From NCBI GenBank assembly GCA_910586355.1, contig CAJUHJ010000005.1:1-64000 (forward strand): 64,000 nucleotides of DNA, written 5' to 3'. Source of the stretch: an uncultured Lachnospiraceae bacterium. Its GTDB lineage: Bacteria; Bacillota; Clostridia; Lachnospirales; Lachnospiraceae. A model generated the notes under the pieces. That model was not told the origin of the DNA, ran no database searches, and saw only the letters and a list, made by a program, of their open reading frames with translations. Both the position numbers and the translations under genes were made by a program. Below, piece by piece: positions 9,510 through 18,975 of this stretch (position 1 is the stretch's first letter; every line of letters starts with the position of its first letter).

Positions 9510-9538
9510 TTGTAATTCCAACTTACAGTGAGTATAAT
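9510..9538 (+). promoter_or_regulatory. Promoter of plsC
   Basis: TTGTAA, 17 bases, TATAAT. Transcription would start about 38 bases before the plsC start. Confidence 0.65.
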
Positions 9539-9581
9539 ATTTTGTATCTGTTTGCTTTTTTGACATAAATTATAGAAAGGT

Positions 9582-10349
9582 ATGAACATTGTTCCATTTA
9601 AAATTATGATTCGTCTTATTTTAATACTCGTTTTTCTAATTTTATATTTAATCTTAAGCCTTCCATTTCTTGCCATTGAACGCCTAATTGCGAGAAAAAA
9701 CCGCTATGCGGCTGATATTGCAAGACTGCACGTCGTACAATGGGCGTTTAAAGTTGTTCTGTTTTTCAGCGGTACGCATTTAACGGTAATTGGAGAAGAA
9801 CATGTTCCCAAAGATTGCGCCGTTCTTTACATTGGCAACCACCGCAGTTTTTTTGACATTGTCATAACTTATGCACGATGTCCGAGGCTGACCGGATATA
9901 TTGCCAAAGATTCCATAAAAAAAATCCCCCTGCTCTCTCTTTGGATGAAACGGCTGTACTGCCTGTTTTTAAACCGGGATGACGTTAAAGAAGGGTTAAA
10001 GACAATTTTGACAGGAATCGAACAAATTAAAAATGGGATTTCTATGTGTATTTTCCCAGAAGGGACAAGAGGGACAGGAATTGATGAATCTGATATGCTT
10101 CCGTTTAAAGAAGGAAGTTTGAAAATGGCAGAAAAAACCGGATGCCCCATTATTCCAATGGCGCTGACCGGTACTGCCGATATTTTTGAAAATCATCTGC
10201 CCTGGATTCGCTCTGCCCATGTCACGCTGCAATATGGCGAACCTATCTATCCAAAAGAGCTTCCAAAAGAAGCCCAAAAGAGGCTGGGCAGTTATACCCA
10301 AAAGGTTATTTTAGAAATGCTTACTCAGACAACGCCTCGACAATCTTAG
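9582..10349 (+). CDS. plsC: 1-acyl-sn-glycerol-3-phosphate acyltransferase
   Basis: Makes phosphatidic acid by acylating lysophosphatidic acid at the membrane. 255 residues with an N-terminal membrane segment (about 8-30), the catalytic H(x4)D motif as NHRSFFD (H87, D92) and the FPEGTRG substrate motif near residue 160. The ATG at 9582 has AAAGG only one base away, so initiation at the ATG at 9606 remains possible. The 3' end overlaps the convergent murF gene by 29 bases. Confidence 0.88.
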   Translation: MNIVPFKIMIRLILILVFLILYLILSLPFLAIERLIARKNRYAADIARLHVVQWAFKVVLFFSGTHLTVIGEEHVPKDCAVLYIGNHRSFFDIVITYARCPRLTGYIAKDSIKKIPLLSLWMKRLYCLFLNRDDVKEGLKTILTGIEQIKNGISMCIFPEGTRGTGIDESDMLPFKEGSLKMAEKTGCPIIPMALTGTADIFENHLPWIRSAHVTLQYGEPIYPKELPKEAQKRLGSYTQKVILEMLTQTTPRQS

Positions 10350-11688
10350 AAAACTGCATAAAGTGAGACGCTTTCACAAGTAAAGTGTCTCCTTTTTTTA
10401 TGACCAGCGGTAAATAGGAAAGTAAATCTTCTTTTGTATCAAAATGAACCGTATACATATGGCTGTTTCTTGTATTTTGGGCTGCCTGCACCATTTCTTT
10501 GGATAATTCTCCCACACAAAGCAAAATATCTATGTTTTTTTTGGCTGCATACGCGCCAATTTCTGCATGGAGCGACCGTTCCTCTTTACCCAGTTCACCC
10601 ATGTCGCCTAAAATTGCAATTTTTCTGCCGGACGCCTGGCTTAACACGTCTATGCTTGCCCGCATAGAAACCGGATTGGCATTGTAACAGTCATCCAAAA
10701 TCGTGACGCCGTTTTTTTGAATTAAATTGCTCCGGCCGCTTATTGTTTCTACATGTTCAATGCCCCGGCAAATATCCTCAAAAGACATTCCGCACACATC
10801 CCCCACGCACGCTGCCGCCAAAGCATTATAGATATTATGCTCTCCAGCAATCGGAATCGTCACTGTTTTACTCTCGCCTTTCAAATGCAGTCTCATACGA
10901 ATTCCTTCCATGCCAAGCGGCTCAATCTCTGTGGCATACGCCTCTCCTTTGTGTTTTCCATACCAAACAGGCTGCCGTCCTCCCACTTCGCGAATCTGCG
11001 CAAGTTTATCATCATCTGCATTTAAAATCACGATGCCCTTTCCATGCAGATGGGAAAAAATTTCTGTCTTTGCTTTTAATATACCGTCTCTTGTGCCCAA
11101 ATTCTCCAGATGGCACTGACCAATATTTGTGATAACGCAAATATCAGGCTTTGCAATTTCACCCAGCCTATGCATTTCTCCAAAATCGGAAATACCCATT
11201 TCCAGCACCGCCGCCTCATGCTCTTTTGTAATATCAAATATTGTAAGAGGAAGCCCGATTTCATTGTTGAAATTTCCAGCCGTCTTATGGACGTTAAACT
11301 TTTCTTTTAGTACGGAAGCTATCATCTCCTTTGTACTCGTCTTTCCAACGCTTCCCGTAATCCCCACAACTTTAATATCCAAACACTGACGGTAATATGC
11401 TGCAATCTGGCGTAGCGCTTTCTTTGAGGATTCCACTAAAATATAAGGCCCGGCCGGTTCTTCCAGCCGTTTTTCCGAAAGACATGCCAACACTCCCGCT
11501 TTCATTACATCTGGAATAAAGTTGTGCCCGTCTGCCCGCTCTCCCCGAATCGGAATAAACAACCCGCCTTTTTTGACCTTTCTGCTGTCTATTGCAATCC
11601 CAGTCACTTCTGTATTTTTCTGTGCTTCCTCACCAAAATAGATTCCATTACAGCAGGCTGTAATCATTTCTAACGTCATATGTTCCAT
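10321..11688 (-). CDS. murF: UDP-N-acetylmuramoyl-tripeptide--D-Ala-D-Ala ligase
   Basis: Adds the D-Ala-D-Ala dipeptide to complete the cytoplasmic peptidoglycan precursor. 455 residues from the ATG at 11688, which follows GAGGG by eight bases and sits four bases after the ddl stop. Mur ligase N-domain (about 20-95), ATP loop GSVGKTS near 112-118, central domain with HLENLGTRDGI, and C-terminal domain with DDCYNANP. Directly after ddl, which makes its dipeptide substrate: a logical operon. Confidence 0.95.
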   Translation of the reverse strand: MEHMTLEMITACCNGIYFGEEAQKNTEVTGIAIDSRKVKKGGLFIPIRGERADGHNFIPDVMKAGVLACLSEKRLEEPAGPYILVESSKKALRQIAAYYRQCLDIKVVGITGSVGKTSTKEMIASVLKEKFNVHKTAGNFNNEIGLPLTIFDITKEHEAAVLEMGISDFGEMHRLGEIAKPDICVITNIGQCHLENLGTRDGILKAKTEIFSHLHGKGIVILNADDDKLAQIREVGGRQPVWYGKHKGEAYATEIEPLGMEGIRMRLHLKGESKTVTIPIAGEHNIYNALAAACVGDVCGMSFEDICRGIEHVETISGRSNLIQKNGVTILDDCYNANPVSMRASIDVLSQASGRKIAILGDMGELGKEERSLHAEIGAYAAKKNIDILLCVGELSKEMVQAAQNTRNSHMYTVHFDTKEDLLSYLPLVIKKGDTLLVKASHFMQFSKIVEALSE

Positions 11689-11692
11689 ACTG

Positions 11693-12748
11693 TTATCCCT
11701 CATATTTTTTCAATGAAATCTGAACCAGTTTCTCACAAAGCGCATGAAATTCAATTCCCGCCGCCTTTGCCTCCTGCGGCAGCAGGCTTGTCGCTGTCAT
11801 ACCAGGCAGTGTATTGGCTTCCAGACAGTATATTTCACCAGACTCACACAAAAGAAAATCCATTCTGGAATACGCAGAAAGCCCCAGAACTTTTGCAGCA
11901 GCTTCTGCATACCTTTTCATTTTTTCTGAAATCTCCGCCGGAATATCTGCCGGACAAGTCTCTACTGTGCTTCCGGCCTGATATTTGTTTTTATAATCAT
12001 AAAAACCATTTAACGGAGCCATTTCAATCACCGGAAGCGCCTTATCCTCAATCACCCCTACGGCGAATTCTCTTCCTTTGATATAATCTTCAATCAACAC
12101 TTCATCTTCCCAGGAAAATGCTTCATCCAATGCCTTTACAAATTCTTCTTTGGTATTTGCAATCGCCACTCCGATACTTGACCCTCCGCAGCAGGGTTTC
12201 ACCACGCATGGGAGAGAAACATGCGCTGTTTCAATCTCGTCTACCCGCTCTGATTTTATCATCATTCTGCCGTTTGGCACGGGGATACCAGCTTTTTTAA
12301 AAAACTGCTTACTTATTTCTTTATTCATTGCAAGCGCACTGTTTAAATGCCCGCTCCCGGTGTAACGTATTCCAAACAAATCAAATGCCGCCTGAATTTT
12401 GCCGTTTTCCCCGTCTTCTCCATGCAGCGCCAGAAATACAATATCCGCCATCCGGCATGCAGCAATTACATTCGGTCCAAAAAAACAATCCGACGTATCT
12501 TTTCGTTTTGCTTTAATCGCTTTTAAATCCGGCGCTGTTTCGGAAATTTTTGAAACGGTCAGGCTCGCTTCCACGCTATGTAAGAAAATATCTGAAATAT
12601 CTTCTTCCTGTTCTTTATATCCCATAAACACATCCAACAAAACAACTCTGTGTCCATTTTCACGCAGCGCCTGCGTCACCATATTCCCCGTTTGGAACGA
12701 AACGTCCCGCTCTGCGCTTAAACCTCCTGCCAATACTACAATATCCAT
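11693..12748 (-). CDS. ddl: D-alanine--D-alanine ligase
   Basis: 351 residues. ATP-grasp enzyme joining two D-alanines for the cell wall. Visible family marks: N-terminal GGLSAERDVS, the HGEDGENG motif, KPCCGGSSIGV in the ATP-binding lobe, and the C-terminal RMDFLL / EANTLPGMT metal and substrate site. It has its own promoter and is followed within four bases by murF. Confidence 0.95.
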   Translation of the reverse strand: MDIVVLAGGLSAERDVSFQTGNMVTQALRENGHRVVLLDVFMGYKEQEEDISDIFLHSVEASLTVSKISETAPDLKAIKAKRKDTSDCFFGPNVIAACRMADIVFLALHGEDGENGKIQAAFDLFGIRYTGSGHLNSALAMNKEISKQFFKKAGIPVPNGRMMIKSERVDEIETAHVSLPCVVKPCCGGSSIGVAIANTKEEFVKALDEAFSWEDEVLIEDYIKGREFAVGVIEDKALPVIEMAPLNGFYDYKNKYQAGSTVETCPADIPAEISEKMKRYAEAAAKVLGLSAYSRMDFLLCESGEIYCLEANTLPGMTATSLLPQEAKAAGIEFHALCEKLVQISLKKYEG

Positions 12749-12799
12749 ACGATTCTCCTGTCTTATCTATTCCTTTTTCATCTTATTTCTGTATCCCTC

Positions 12800-12828
12800 A
12801 TTGTATCCCATTTTATTTTATCTGACAA
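12800..12828 (-). promoter_or_regulatory. Promoter of ddl-murF
   Basis: Minus strand TTGTCA, 17 bases, TACAAT. It lies in the 110-base gap after the restriction-modification genes, so the cell-wall genes do not depend on transcription through that locus. Confidence 0.65.
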
Positions 12829-12858
12829 GTTGGGAAAGTAACGCTTCCTTACTATATG

Positions 12859-14487
12859 TTATCCCCGGTCTAACCTTCTTTTTTGCAGCTTCTTCCATAT
12901 CCCTCTTGCATCTATACAGACTTTTTCCTCAATTTTAAGAATATCCACTAATATCCTTTTATCAACCATATCCAGCACAGTCTCAATATCTCCTTTATTC
13001 CTCATAATGGAATCAATTTGTTCCAGCAATTCTGCGGCTACGCTAAGCGGAACGCCGTCCATTTTGGGTACATATATATTGCCCGTTTCTTTTGGCAGTA
13101 TTTCTAACACGCCGCCGCCATAACTTCTGCCGCAAAGTTCCGTAAATGCAAATGAAATACTATTGTAATACGATAAGACTGCCCGTTGTGGTTCAATCCC
13201 ATCATGGAATTTTATTCTGTGCATTGTGTCAGTAGAAACTGCATTGCATTGGTTTAACACAAACTTGGGATACAAATTATTCCTTCTCAAAAAAAACGCG
13301 TCCGGAATCCAAATGGATGGAATCCGATACCATCTGTCTCTGATAGAACATTTATAACCTTTGTGTTCCCCCTTTTTTTCACCTGCTCTGATATATTCTT
13401 TATGCTTTTTCGGATAATGTTTATATTCTTTATCCGGAAAATCAATCAAATATGCAGCTTTATCATCCTTTACATTCTTTAACCAGTCTTCATATTTAAA
13501 AAAAATACTGTTTGCATGGGAACTGCGCCCGATTAACGGCCTTACAACGTCCTGCAGTTTATATTTTTCAACGGTTTTTTGTTCCACAGAAAAATACTTG
13601 TTATTGCCGGTTGTAATCCCAACATTGATTAATGCGATATCTGATAACTTTTGAAACCGCTTATCTTCTTTTATACACTTTACCAGCAAATTCTCTTTGG
13701 CGTTGGCAAAATATTTTGTCCACTTTTCATGTATATGCTGTAATTTTTGAAAACTGTCCGCCTCAAAATCAAATGACTTTAAATCTTCTAAATTAGTTAG
13801 CTCTAAAATTCTAATTCCTTTTTCTTCACCGCCCTTTTCACCGATAAAAGCAACGATCTCTTGTTCTATATCAGGAAAAACAAGCTCTTTAAATGTAATA
13901 AGCGTCATTCTATTAAGATGATTTGTCAAAAAAAATCTCAAATCTTCCGCATATGCAACCTGCATAATCTCAGCCGGAATTACAAATGCTATTTTACCAT
14001 TCTTGCTCAGCAGATTTACACAGGAAACCAAAAAACCCACCCATGTATTCACCAGCTTGTTTGCTTTCATGCCGTTAGACGCTAATATCTCAGCCATAAG
14101 CTGCCGTTTATTTTCTTCTAAATATTGATACCGAATATAGGGCGGATTCCCCAATATTAAATCGTACCGGGCAGAATCTTTATTCTTTTTGTAAAAATCA
14201 AAAAAGTCCTGGTTTATAATCTTTACATTTTCATATGGCAGCATTTTTTCTTTTACTTTTTCTGCTGCTTCCGTATCAATTTCGACGGCCTCAATATCTG
14301 CACGCTGCCAAAACACATCCGATTTAAGCAAAACGTCTAAAAACACGCCGTCACCGCAGCTTGGCTCTAAAATATGGGAATAATCATTTCCGCCTGCGGA
14401 AAATTTAACCATCATTTCCGCCAAAAGCAGCGGTGTATAATAAGCGCCTCTTAGCTTTCTTGTGGAACTATCTTTTTTCAACTTCAT
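12859..14487 (-). CDS. Eco57I-type N6-adenine DNA methyltransferase (separate modification subunit)
   Basis: 542 residues. Motif X region GAYYTP at 14-19, SAM-binding motif I EPSCGDGVF near 41-49, catalytic motif IV NPPY at 114-117 (gamma-class m6A enzymes), and a C-terminal half of about 270 residues resembling the TaqI-like specificity domain. It follows the large R-M gene by eight bases. M.Eco57I is about 544 residues, very close to this length. It should methylate the strand or site left unprotected by the bifunctional enzyme. The target sequence cannot be read from the protein. Confidence 0.85.
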   Translation of the reverse strand: MKLKKDSSTRKLRGAYYTPLLLAEMMVKFSAGGNDYSHILEPSCGDGVFLDVLLKSDVFWQRADIEAVEIDTEAAEKVKEKMLPYENVKIINQDFFDFYKKNKDSARYDLILGNPPYIRYQYLEENKRQLMAEILASNGMKANKLVNTWVGFLVSCVNLLSKNGKIAFVIPAEIMQVAYAEDLRFFLTNHLNRMTLITFKELVFPDIEQEIVAFIGEKGGEEKGIRILELTNLEDLKSFDFEADSFQKLQHIHEKWTKYFANAKENLLVKCIKEDKRFQKLSDIALINVGITTGNNKYFSVEQKTVEKYKLQDVVRPLIGRSSHANSIFFKYEDWLKNVKDDKAAYLIDFPDKEYKHYPKKHKEYIRAGEKKGEHKGYKCSIRDRWYRIPSIWIPDAFFLRRNNLYPKFVLNQCNAVSTDTMHRIKFHDGIEPQRAVLSYYNSISFAFTELCGRSYGGGVLEILPKETGNIYVPKMDGVPLSVAAELLEQIDSIMRNKGDIETVLDMVDKRILVDILKIEEKVCIDARGIWKKLQKRRLDRG

Positions 14488-14495
14488 ATCATCAC

Positions 14496-17400
14496 CTAAA
14501 ATCTCTGCTGGTAAACTTTCGTTATCATTTCTTCAATCTTTTTTATCAGCCTGTTTTTTTCTTTCGTCAACACATTTCGCGCCGCTTTATCCGTCCTGCT
14601 TACTAATTCATCATTCAATCTATGAATCTGTTTTGTATTGTCCACAACCCGGCTATATAGTTCCGTTTGCTTTTTGTCTGTAAAATCCAGCTGAATAAAT
14701 GGAACCATCGGCAGAGTATAGGTTCCCCGCGCGATAAATCCGCCCTCAAAATCGCTGCCAATAATTTGTAAATACAAGTCTGTCCATGGGTGAGATAACC
14801 ACGCATGTATATATTCTAATTGGTATTTACTGTGTTCTTTTAAAGAAATTCCCACATAACCAGCTGTTCCGCCAGAAGCAATTAAATAATGTGTTTTATC
14901 CAAAAGATACAGTGGATTATCTTTTTTCCGGTTTACTCCAACGATAATTTTATCCTTATGGTTTAAGCTTGTAATCGCCTGGCTTCTTCCATACCGGTAC
15001 CACTCGTCTTCGTTAAAAACTGCCGGCTGCACATCCCGTTTTCCGCCCAACGACTTAGGCAGCAGCCTGTCTTTATAATCTAACAAATAGTTCCAGGCAT
15101 ATGGATACTTTTGTTCTAAGATTTCTCTAGTAAGAAAACTGCCATTTTCATCATAAGGAAAAATATTGTAATTCTTTTTGAGCCGGTTTATATCGCTGTA
15201 TGTATTCAGTGCAGCCTGTTCCGCTCTGGAGGGTTTAAAATATAATCTCAAAATTTCTTTCTCAATCTTATATTCTTTTTCGCCGGCTTTAAACTTTACA
15301 TAGTCCTTATCTTCTGAAAGAATTGTTTTTCCTTCAATTTTATAGATTTTCTCTGCGCTGGTTTGAATTCCGTTGTATATATCCACAATATCAGACAACA
15401 AAATGATTTTCGTTCCGGCATGCTCTAACATCTCTAAATACTGATTATTCCCAGACAAAAGCCACGGCGAACCCTCGTTTTTCTCAGCTGTTTTGTTCCA
15501 GGGCGCACAGTTTAGATTTTTCTTAGATATAAAACTGTATCGTTTTGGGTCGTCATTCCACAAATGCACTGCATGATCTACATTTCTGTATGCTAAATTG
15601 TTTGTCCCCTTTTTACCCATTGTAACAATTGCGCTATAAATAGTCTTATCCCGAAACAACTGGACCGCCCCAAAATCTTCCAGCCGGATAATGTTTTCTT
15701 TTATCATCAGACGAAGTTTCTCTGCCGATTCCGTATGTAAGAACTTATTTGGCACAATATAACACACCAATCCAGTTTCCTTAATTCGCTCCAGCGCCTT
15801 TTCCATAAACAAATAATACTTATCGTACTGTTTGTATGCGCTTTTATACTTCTTATAAATTGCGATTTCCGTTTTTGTATGAAGTTTTTTAATATCTTCT
15901 GTCTTTACATAAGGCGGATTTCCAATCAAGGCATCAAACTTTTTCCCTTCGTTTATTTCCTGCCAGTCGAATGGAACTGTTTTTATGAAATCTTCCGGTG
16001 TAATATTCCACGCTTCCATATCGTCATATGTCACTAAAGAATTCCCACATTTTATATTTTGCTCCAATTCCGGCAAAATAGGCTTGCTTCCTTCAACCGA
16101 CGGTCCTGTTTCATTTTCAAGCAATTTTAACAGCAAAGAAAATTTGCAAACCTCTACGGCATGAATATCAATATCCACGCCATAAATACAGTTTTTTAAA
16201 ATCTCTTTCTTATCGGCAAACGGCAGTTTGGCAACGCCGTTTTCCACCGTCAGCAAATATTCCTCCTTATTTATCTTATACCATTCTGTACAATAATCAA
16301 CCAGATATTGATATACTTCTTCTAAAAAAATGCCGGAGCCACATGCAATATCCGCTATATTCAAATGCAAAATTTCTTTTGGCGTCTTTTTTGCGCACAA
16401 TGGTTCTAATGTCTTTTTTACCATATACCTTACGATTTCCACCGGCGTACTGACTACCGACTTATATATATATTCTTTTTTATGCGCCAATATGATGTTT
16501 CCCTCTTCTAACACAAGGCTTTCCGTCAAAAAAGATTCATATATTTTCCCTAATATTCCCGGCTCTATGATTGTAAACAGATATGGCGTTTTCGGATAAT
16601 AAAGAGACTCTATCATTCCACAAATCATATCACAGTCCAAATCAAAAATAGGACTGTCATTTTTGAACAATCCCGAATTATACCGCTGATCTGCTTCCTT
16701 AAAAACAGACGCCAGCGCAGTCAAAGGTGATTTTCTATCTCTGACGGCGTCATATAAGCTCTTGTATAACGGCAGTTTCCTGTCTTCACAAATTCTTAAG
16801 AAAATGATTTGATTCATAAAATCCTGTACAATATCATTCAGCACATGAATATTTCTATACTTTTCTTTCTGCTGATATAAATACTTTCCGATTTCAAGCC
16901 GCCATGTATTCATCTGCTTTAAAAAAATTTCGTCAATTTCTGTACTAAATCTGGCTTCTTTTTGAAAATTTGTTTTTGTAAACTCATCAAATTCTCCCGA
17001 ATATACCCTGTCCCTGGAAATCAAATCAGAAATCTCCTGATATTTTTCCAAATACTCTTCATAATGATATTTACGGTACAAAGACGTATTTGCCTTATCT
17101 CCCTCCTTAGGCTGATTCGTTGTATCATAAATCAAAAGATTCTCAAAATTCGTCAAAACTGCCAGTGCATGATTTGCATTCCAGCCATATTTTCTCGTCT
17201 GGTCGGCCGGTTCTAGTTCTGCAGTAATATCTATGCTTGGCTTCTTGGCCTCAACAAAAAGTTTCGATACGCCGTTTAAAGTCAATGTATAATCCGGCCT
17301 CTGCGCACGGTTGGAAAACTTTTCAACAACAACTTCTTTGTATTGCGGCAGCTTCCCCTTTGTATTATGTACGTCCCATCCAAAACATTCTAATAACGGA

Positions 17401-17513
17401 CTGATATACTCGTCCCGGCACTCTGTCTCGTTATATGAATTTTTCGGATTATGATAATATTCTATACTTTCTTTAAATTGTTTTATTAATTGTTTTAATT
17501 GTTCAGCGCCCAC
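14496..17513 (-). CDS. Type IIG (Eco57I-like) bifunctional restriction-modification enzyme
   Basis: 1005 residues, GTG start with AGGGGG six bases upstream. The N-terminal ~200 residues form an HsdR-like nuclease domain with the PD-(D/E)xK core at D74, E88 and K90. A helical linker follows, then a SAM-dependent methylase domain with motif I DIACGSGIF near 385-395 and NPPYVK near 530, and a C-terminal TaqI-like target recognition domain (about 720-960). Cleavage and methylation in one chain plus a second methyltransferase downstream is the Eco57I plan (997 + 544 residues). Function: defence against unmodified DNA. No frameshift or missing motif seen, so probably active. Confidence 0.87.
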   Translation of the reverse strand: MGAEQLKQLIKQFKESIEYYHNPKNSYNETECRDEYISPLLECFGWDVHNTKGKLPQYKEVVVEKFSNRAQRPDYTLTLNGVSKLFVEAKKPSIDITAELEPADQTRKYGWNANHALAVLTNFENLLIYDTTNQPKEGDKANTSLYRKYHYEEYLEKYQEISDLISRDRVYSGEFDEFTKTNFQKEARFSTEIDEIFLKQMNTWRLEIGKYLYQQKEKYRNIHVLNDIVQDFMNQIIFLRICEDRKLPLYKSLYDAVRDRKSPLTALASVFKEADQRYNSGLFKNDSPIFDLDCDMICGMIESLYYPKTPYLFTIIEPGILGKIYESFLTESLVLEEGNIILAHKKEYIYKSVVSTPVEIVRYMVKKTLEPLCAKKTPKEILHLNIADIACGSGIFLEEVYQYLVDYCTEWYKINKEEYLLTVENGVAKLPFADKKEILKNCIYGVDIDIHAVEVCKFSLLLKLLENETGPSVEGSKPILPELEQNIKCGNSLVTYDDMEAWNITPEDFIKTVPFDWQEINEGKKFDALIGNPPYVKTEDIKKLHTKTEIAIYKKYKSAYKQYDKYYLFMEKALERIKETGLVCYIVPNKFLHTESAEKLRLMIKENIIRLEDFGAVQLFRDKTIYSAIVTMGKKGTNNLAYRNVDHAVHLWNDDPKRYSFISKKNLNCAPWNKTAEKNEGSPWLLSGNNQYLEMLEHAGTKIILLSDIVDIYNGIQTSAEKIYKIEGKTILSEDKDYVKFKAGEKEYKIEKEILRLYFKPSRAEQAALNTYSDINRLKKNYNIFPYDENGSFLTREILEQKYPYAWNYLLDYKDRLLPKSLGGKRDVQPAVFNEDEWYRYGRSQAITSLNHKDKIIVGVNRKKDNPLYLLDKTHYLIASGGTAGYVGISLKEHSKYQLEYIHAWLSHPWTDLYLQIIGSDFEGGFIARGTYTLPMVPFIQLDFTDKKQTELYSRVVDNTKQIHRLNDELVSRTDKAARNVLTKEKNRLIKKIEEMITKVYQQRF

Positions 17514-17596
17514 AGGATACCCCCTACCACACTCCAGTTTAGCACATATGTTCTATGTTTTCAACGTGTTTTTACAGTATCTTTTCAAAAATCAAA

Positions 17597-17631
17597 CGGT
17601 TTCAGACAAATGATATTTTCTGCTGAAACCG
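17597..17631 (-). terminator. Inverted repeat after the HTH-TPR gene, possible terminator
   Basis: Nine-base perfect stem (CGGTTTCAG / CTGAAACCG) with a 17-base loop. On the minus strand it is followed by TTTGATTTTT, a weak T tract. It would separate the regulator transcript from the R-M genes, or attenuate read-through. Confidence 0.45.
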
Positions 17632-17664
17632 CATGGTCATCGGGGATTATTTTTTATATACTTA

Positions 17665-18591
17665 TCAAAAGGTTACATATATGGGCTCTCTTGCTTCATA
17701 AAATTCTTCAAAGCACCCATACCCTCTATATTCTTCTGTAACATCGAGAATTGCTTTTGCCTGCCGCCTGCAGTTCTCCGCCATCTTTAGACTTCCTGAG
17801 GCAGTAAAACACCTGGCTTTTACGCATAACAGATACGGCAGGACGGTATATCTTCCAGTAAAACGGCAGATTTCCATACCGCTTTCACAATACTTTACTG
17901 CCTCTTCAAATCGTCCCTGACATTCAAACAGCCATGCACGATTTCCCAATATCATCGGACAGGCTTTCATGGATTCGGATGTTTCCAACTCTCGTTTATC
18001 AAAATAGTTTTCCAAATATTCCAAAAGAAAATCAGCCTTTTTCATATTATTTTGCTGCTTCATTTGGGCAATCCCCATATTGGAAAGAATATATACTTCA
18101 TCATAAGTCAATACAGATGGTTTTTTCTGCCGGACGAGCCTTTCTTTATAATCCGGCATTGTTATTTGAAGCGCCTTTTGCAGCAGAGGAAGAACGTCTT
18201 CTTCCCTTTCCTTTCTTATTGCCTGATAAACTCCCCATGTATAATACATAAACTGCATACAGAATGGATTTTTCTCATCCTTTAACATACTGTAACGCCG
18301 CATTTTATCTTTTGCTTCTTCCAACCTCCGAAATTCCAGGCAATGCAGAATCTGCTTACATAATTTTGAACGCTGCATCTCTGTTTTTGTATCGCATGCA
18401 ATCCAAACATGATGCAATTCTGGTATCCTGCTGCACAATGCTTCAAAAACTCGTTTGGAAATAACTGCCCTGCCATTTTCTATTCTTGACAGCGTGCCTG
18501 GTGTACAAATTCCATACGACAGCTCTTCTTGTGTGTAACCCAAGCGTATCCGCATTTCACGTATTGCATCTCCCATGCCATATGTCGGCAT
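17665..18591 (-). CDS. HTH (XRE) regulator with C-terminal TPR-like helices
   Basis: 308 residues. N-terminal helix-turn-helix at about 8-60 (LGYTQEELSYGIC, GTLSRIENG) followed by about 240 residues of helical, TPR-like pairs. The plan matches Rgg/PlcR-type (RRNPP) or related cytosolic sensors, which in other Firmicutes bind short peptides. No convincing peptide pheromone gene was found beside it. It lies upstream of the R-M genes on the same strand, so it may control them (inference). Start chosen from AAGGGGG upstream of the ATG at 18591. Confidence 0.8.
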   Translation of the reverse strand: MPTYGMGDAIREMRIRLGYTQEELSYGICTPGTLSRIENGRAVISKRVFEALCSRIPELHHVWIACDTKTEMQRSKLCKQILHCLEFRRLEEAKDKMRRYSMLKDEKNPFCMQFMYYTWGVYQAIRKEREEDVLPLLQKALQITMPDYKERLVRQKKPSVLTYDEVYILSNMGIAQMKQQNNMKKADFLLEYLENYFDKRELETSESMKACPMILGNRAWLFECQGRFEEAVKYCESGMEICRFTGRYTVLPYLLCVKARCFTASGSLKMAENCRRQAKAILDVTEEYRGYGCFEEFYEAREPIYVTF

Positions 18592-18712
18592 ATCTTTTCC
18601 CCCTTTTCGCTATCCCCGATATAATTTACTATATACAGCCTTTCTTAAGAGCACAATCAGCATATTGGCATAACTTATTCACTTAGAGGATTTCATCTTA
18701 TACCGGATACGG

Positions 18713-18752
18713 CAAAAAAAACTGGAAAGCGCCGATTTTACACACTTCCCAG
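18713..18752 (-). terminator. Terminator of the PadR-DUF1700-DUF4097-PspC operon
   Basis: Stem CTGGGAAG / CTTTCCAG (one G-U pair) and a run of eight T residues on the minus strand, just after the PspC-domain gene. Confidence 0.75.
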
Positions 18753-18784
18753 CCTAAATATCCATTACTAAACCAAACTATATC

Positions 18785-18973
18785 CTAACGCGGCCCCTCA
18801 GGGATAATCACTGCCGCAAGAATATAAATCAAGATTCCGCTTCCCCAACCGCAGATTAATAACAAGCTTATCAGCCTGACAAGCGTTGGGTCAATATTAA
18901 AATATTCGCCAATCCCGCCGCACACACCGAATAACACGCGGTTGCTGGACGATTTATATAATTTTTTATCCAT
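18785..18973 (-). CDS. Small PspC-domain membrane protein
   Basis: 62 residues. Starts with a PspC core (KLYKSSSNRVLFGVCGGIGEYF pattern) and has one long hydrophobic segment (about 33-57). PspC proteins sense or transmit envelope stress. Last gene of a four-gene operon; its GGAGG site overlaps the end of the DUF4097 gene. Confidence 0.9.
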   Translation of the reverse strand: MDKKLYKSSSNRVLFGVCGGIGEYFNIDPTLVRLISLLLICGWGSGILIYILAAVIIPEGPR

Positions 18974-18975
18974 TT

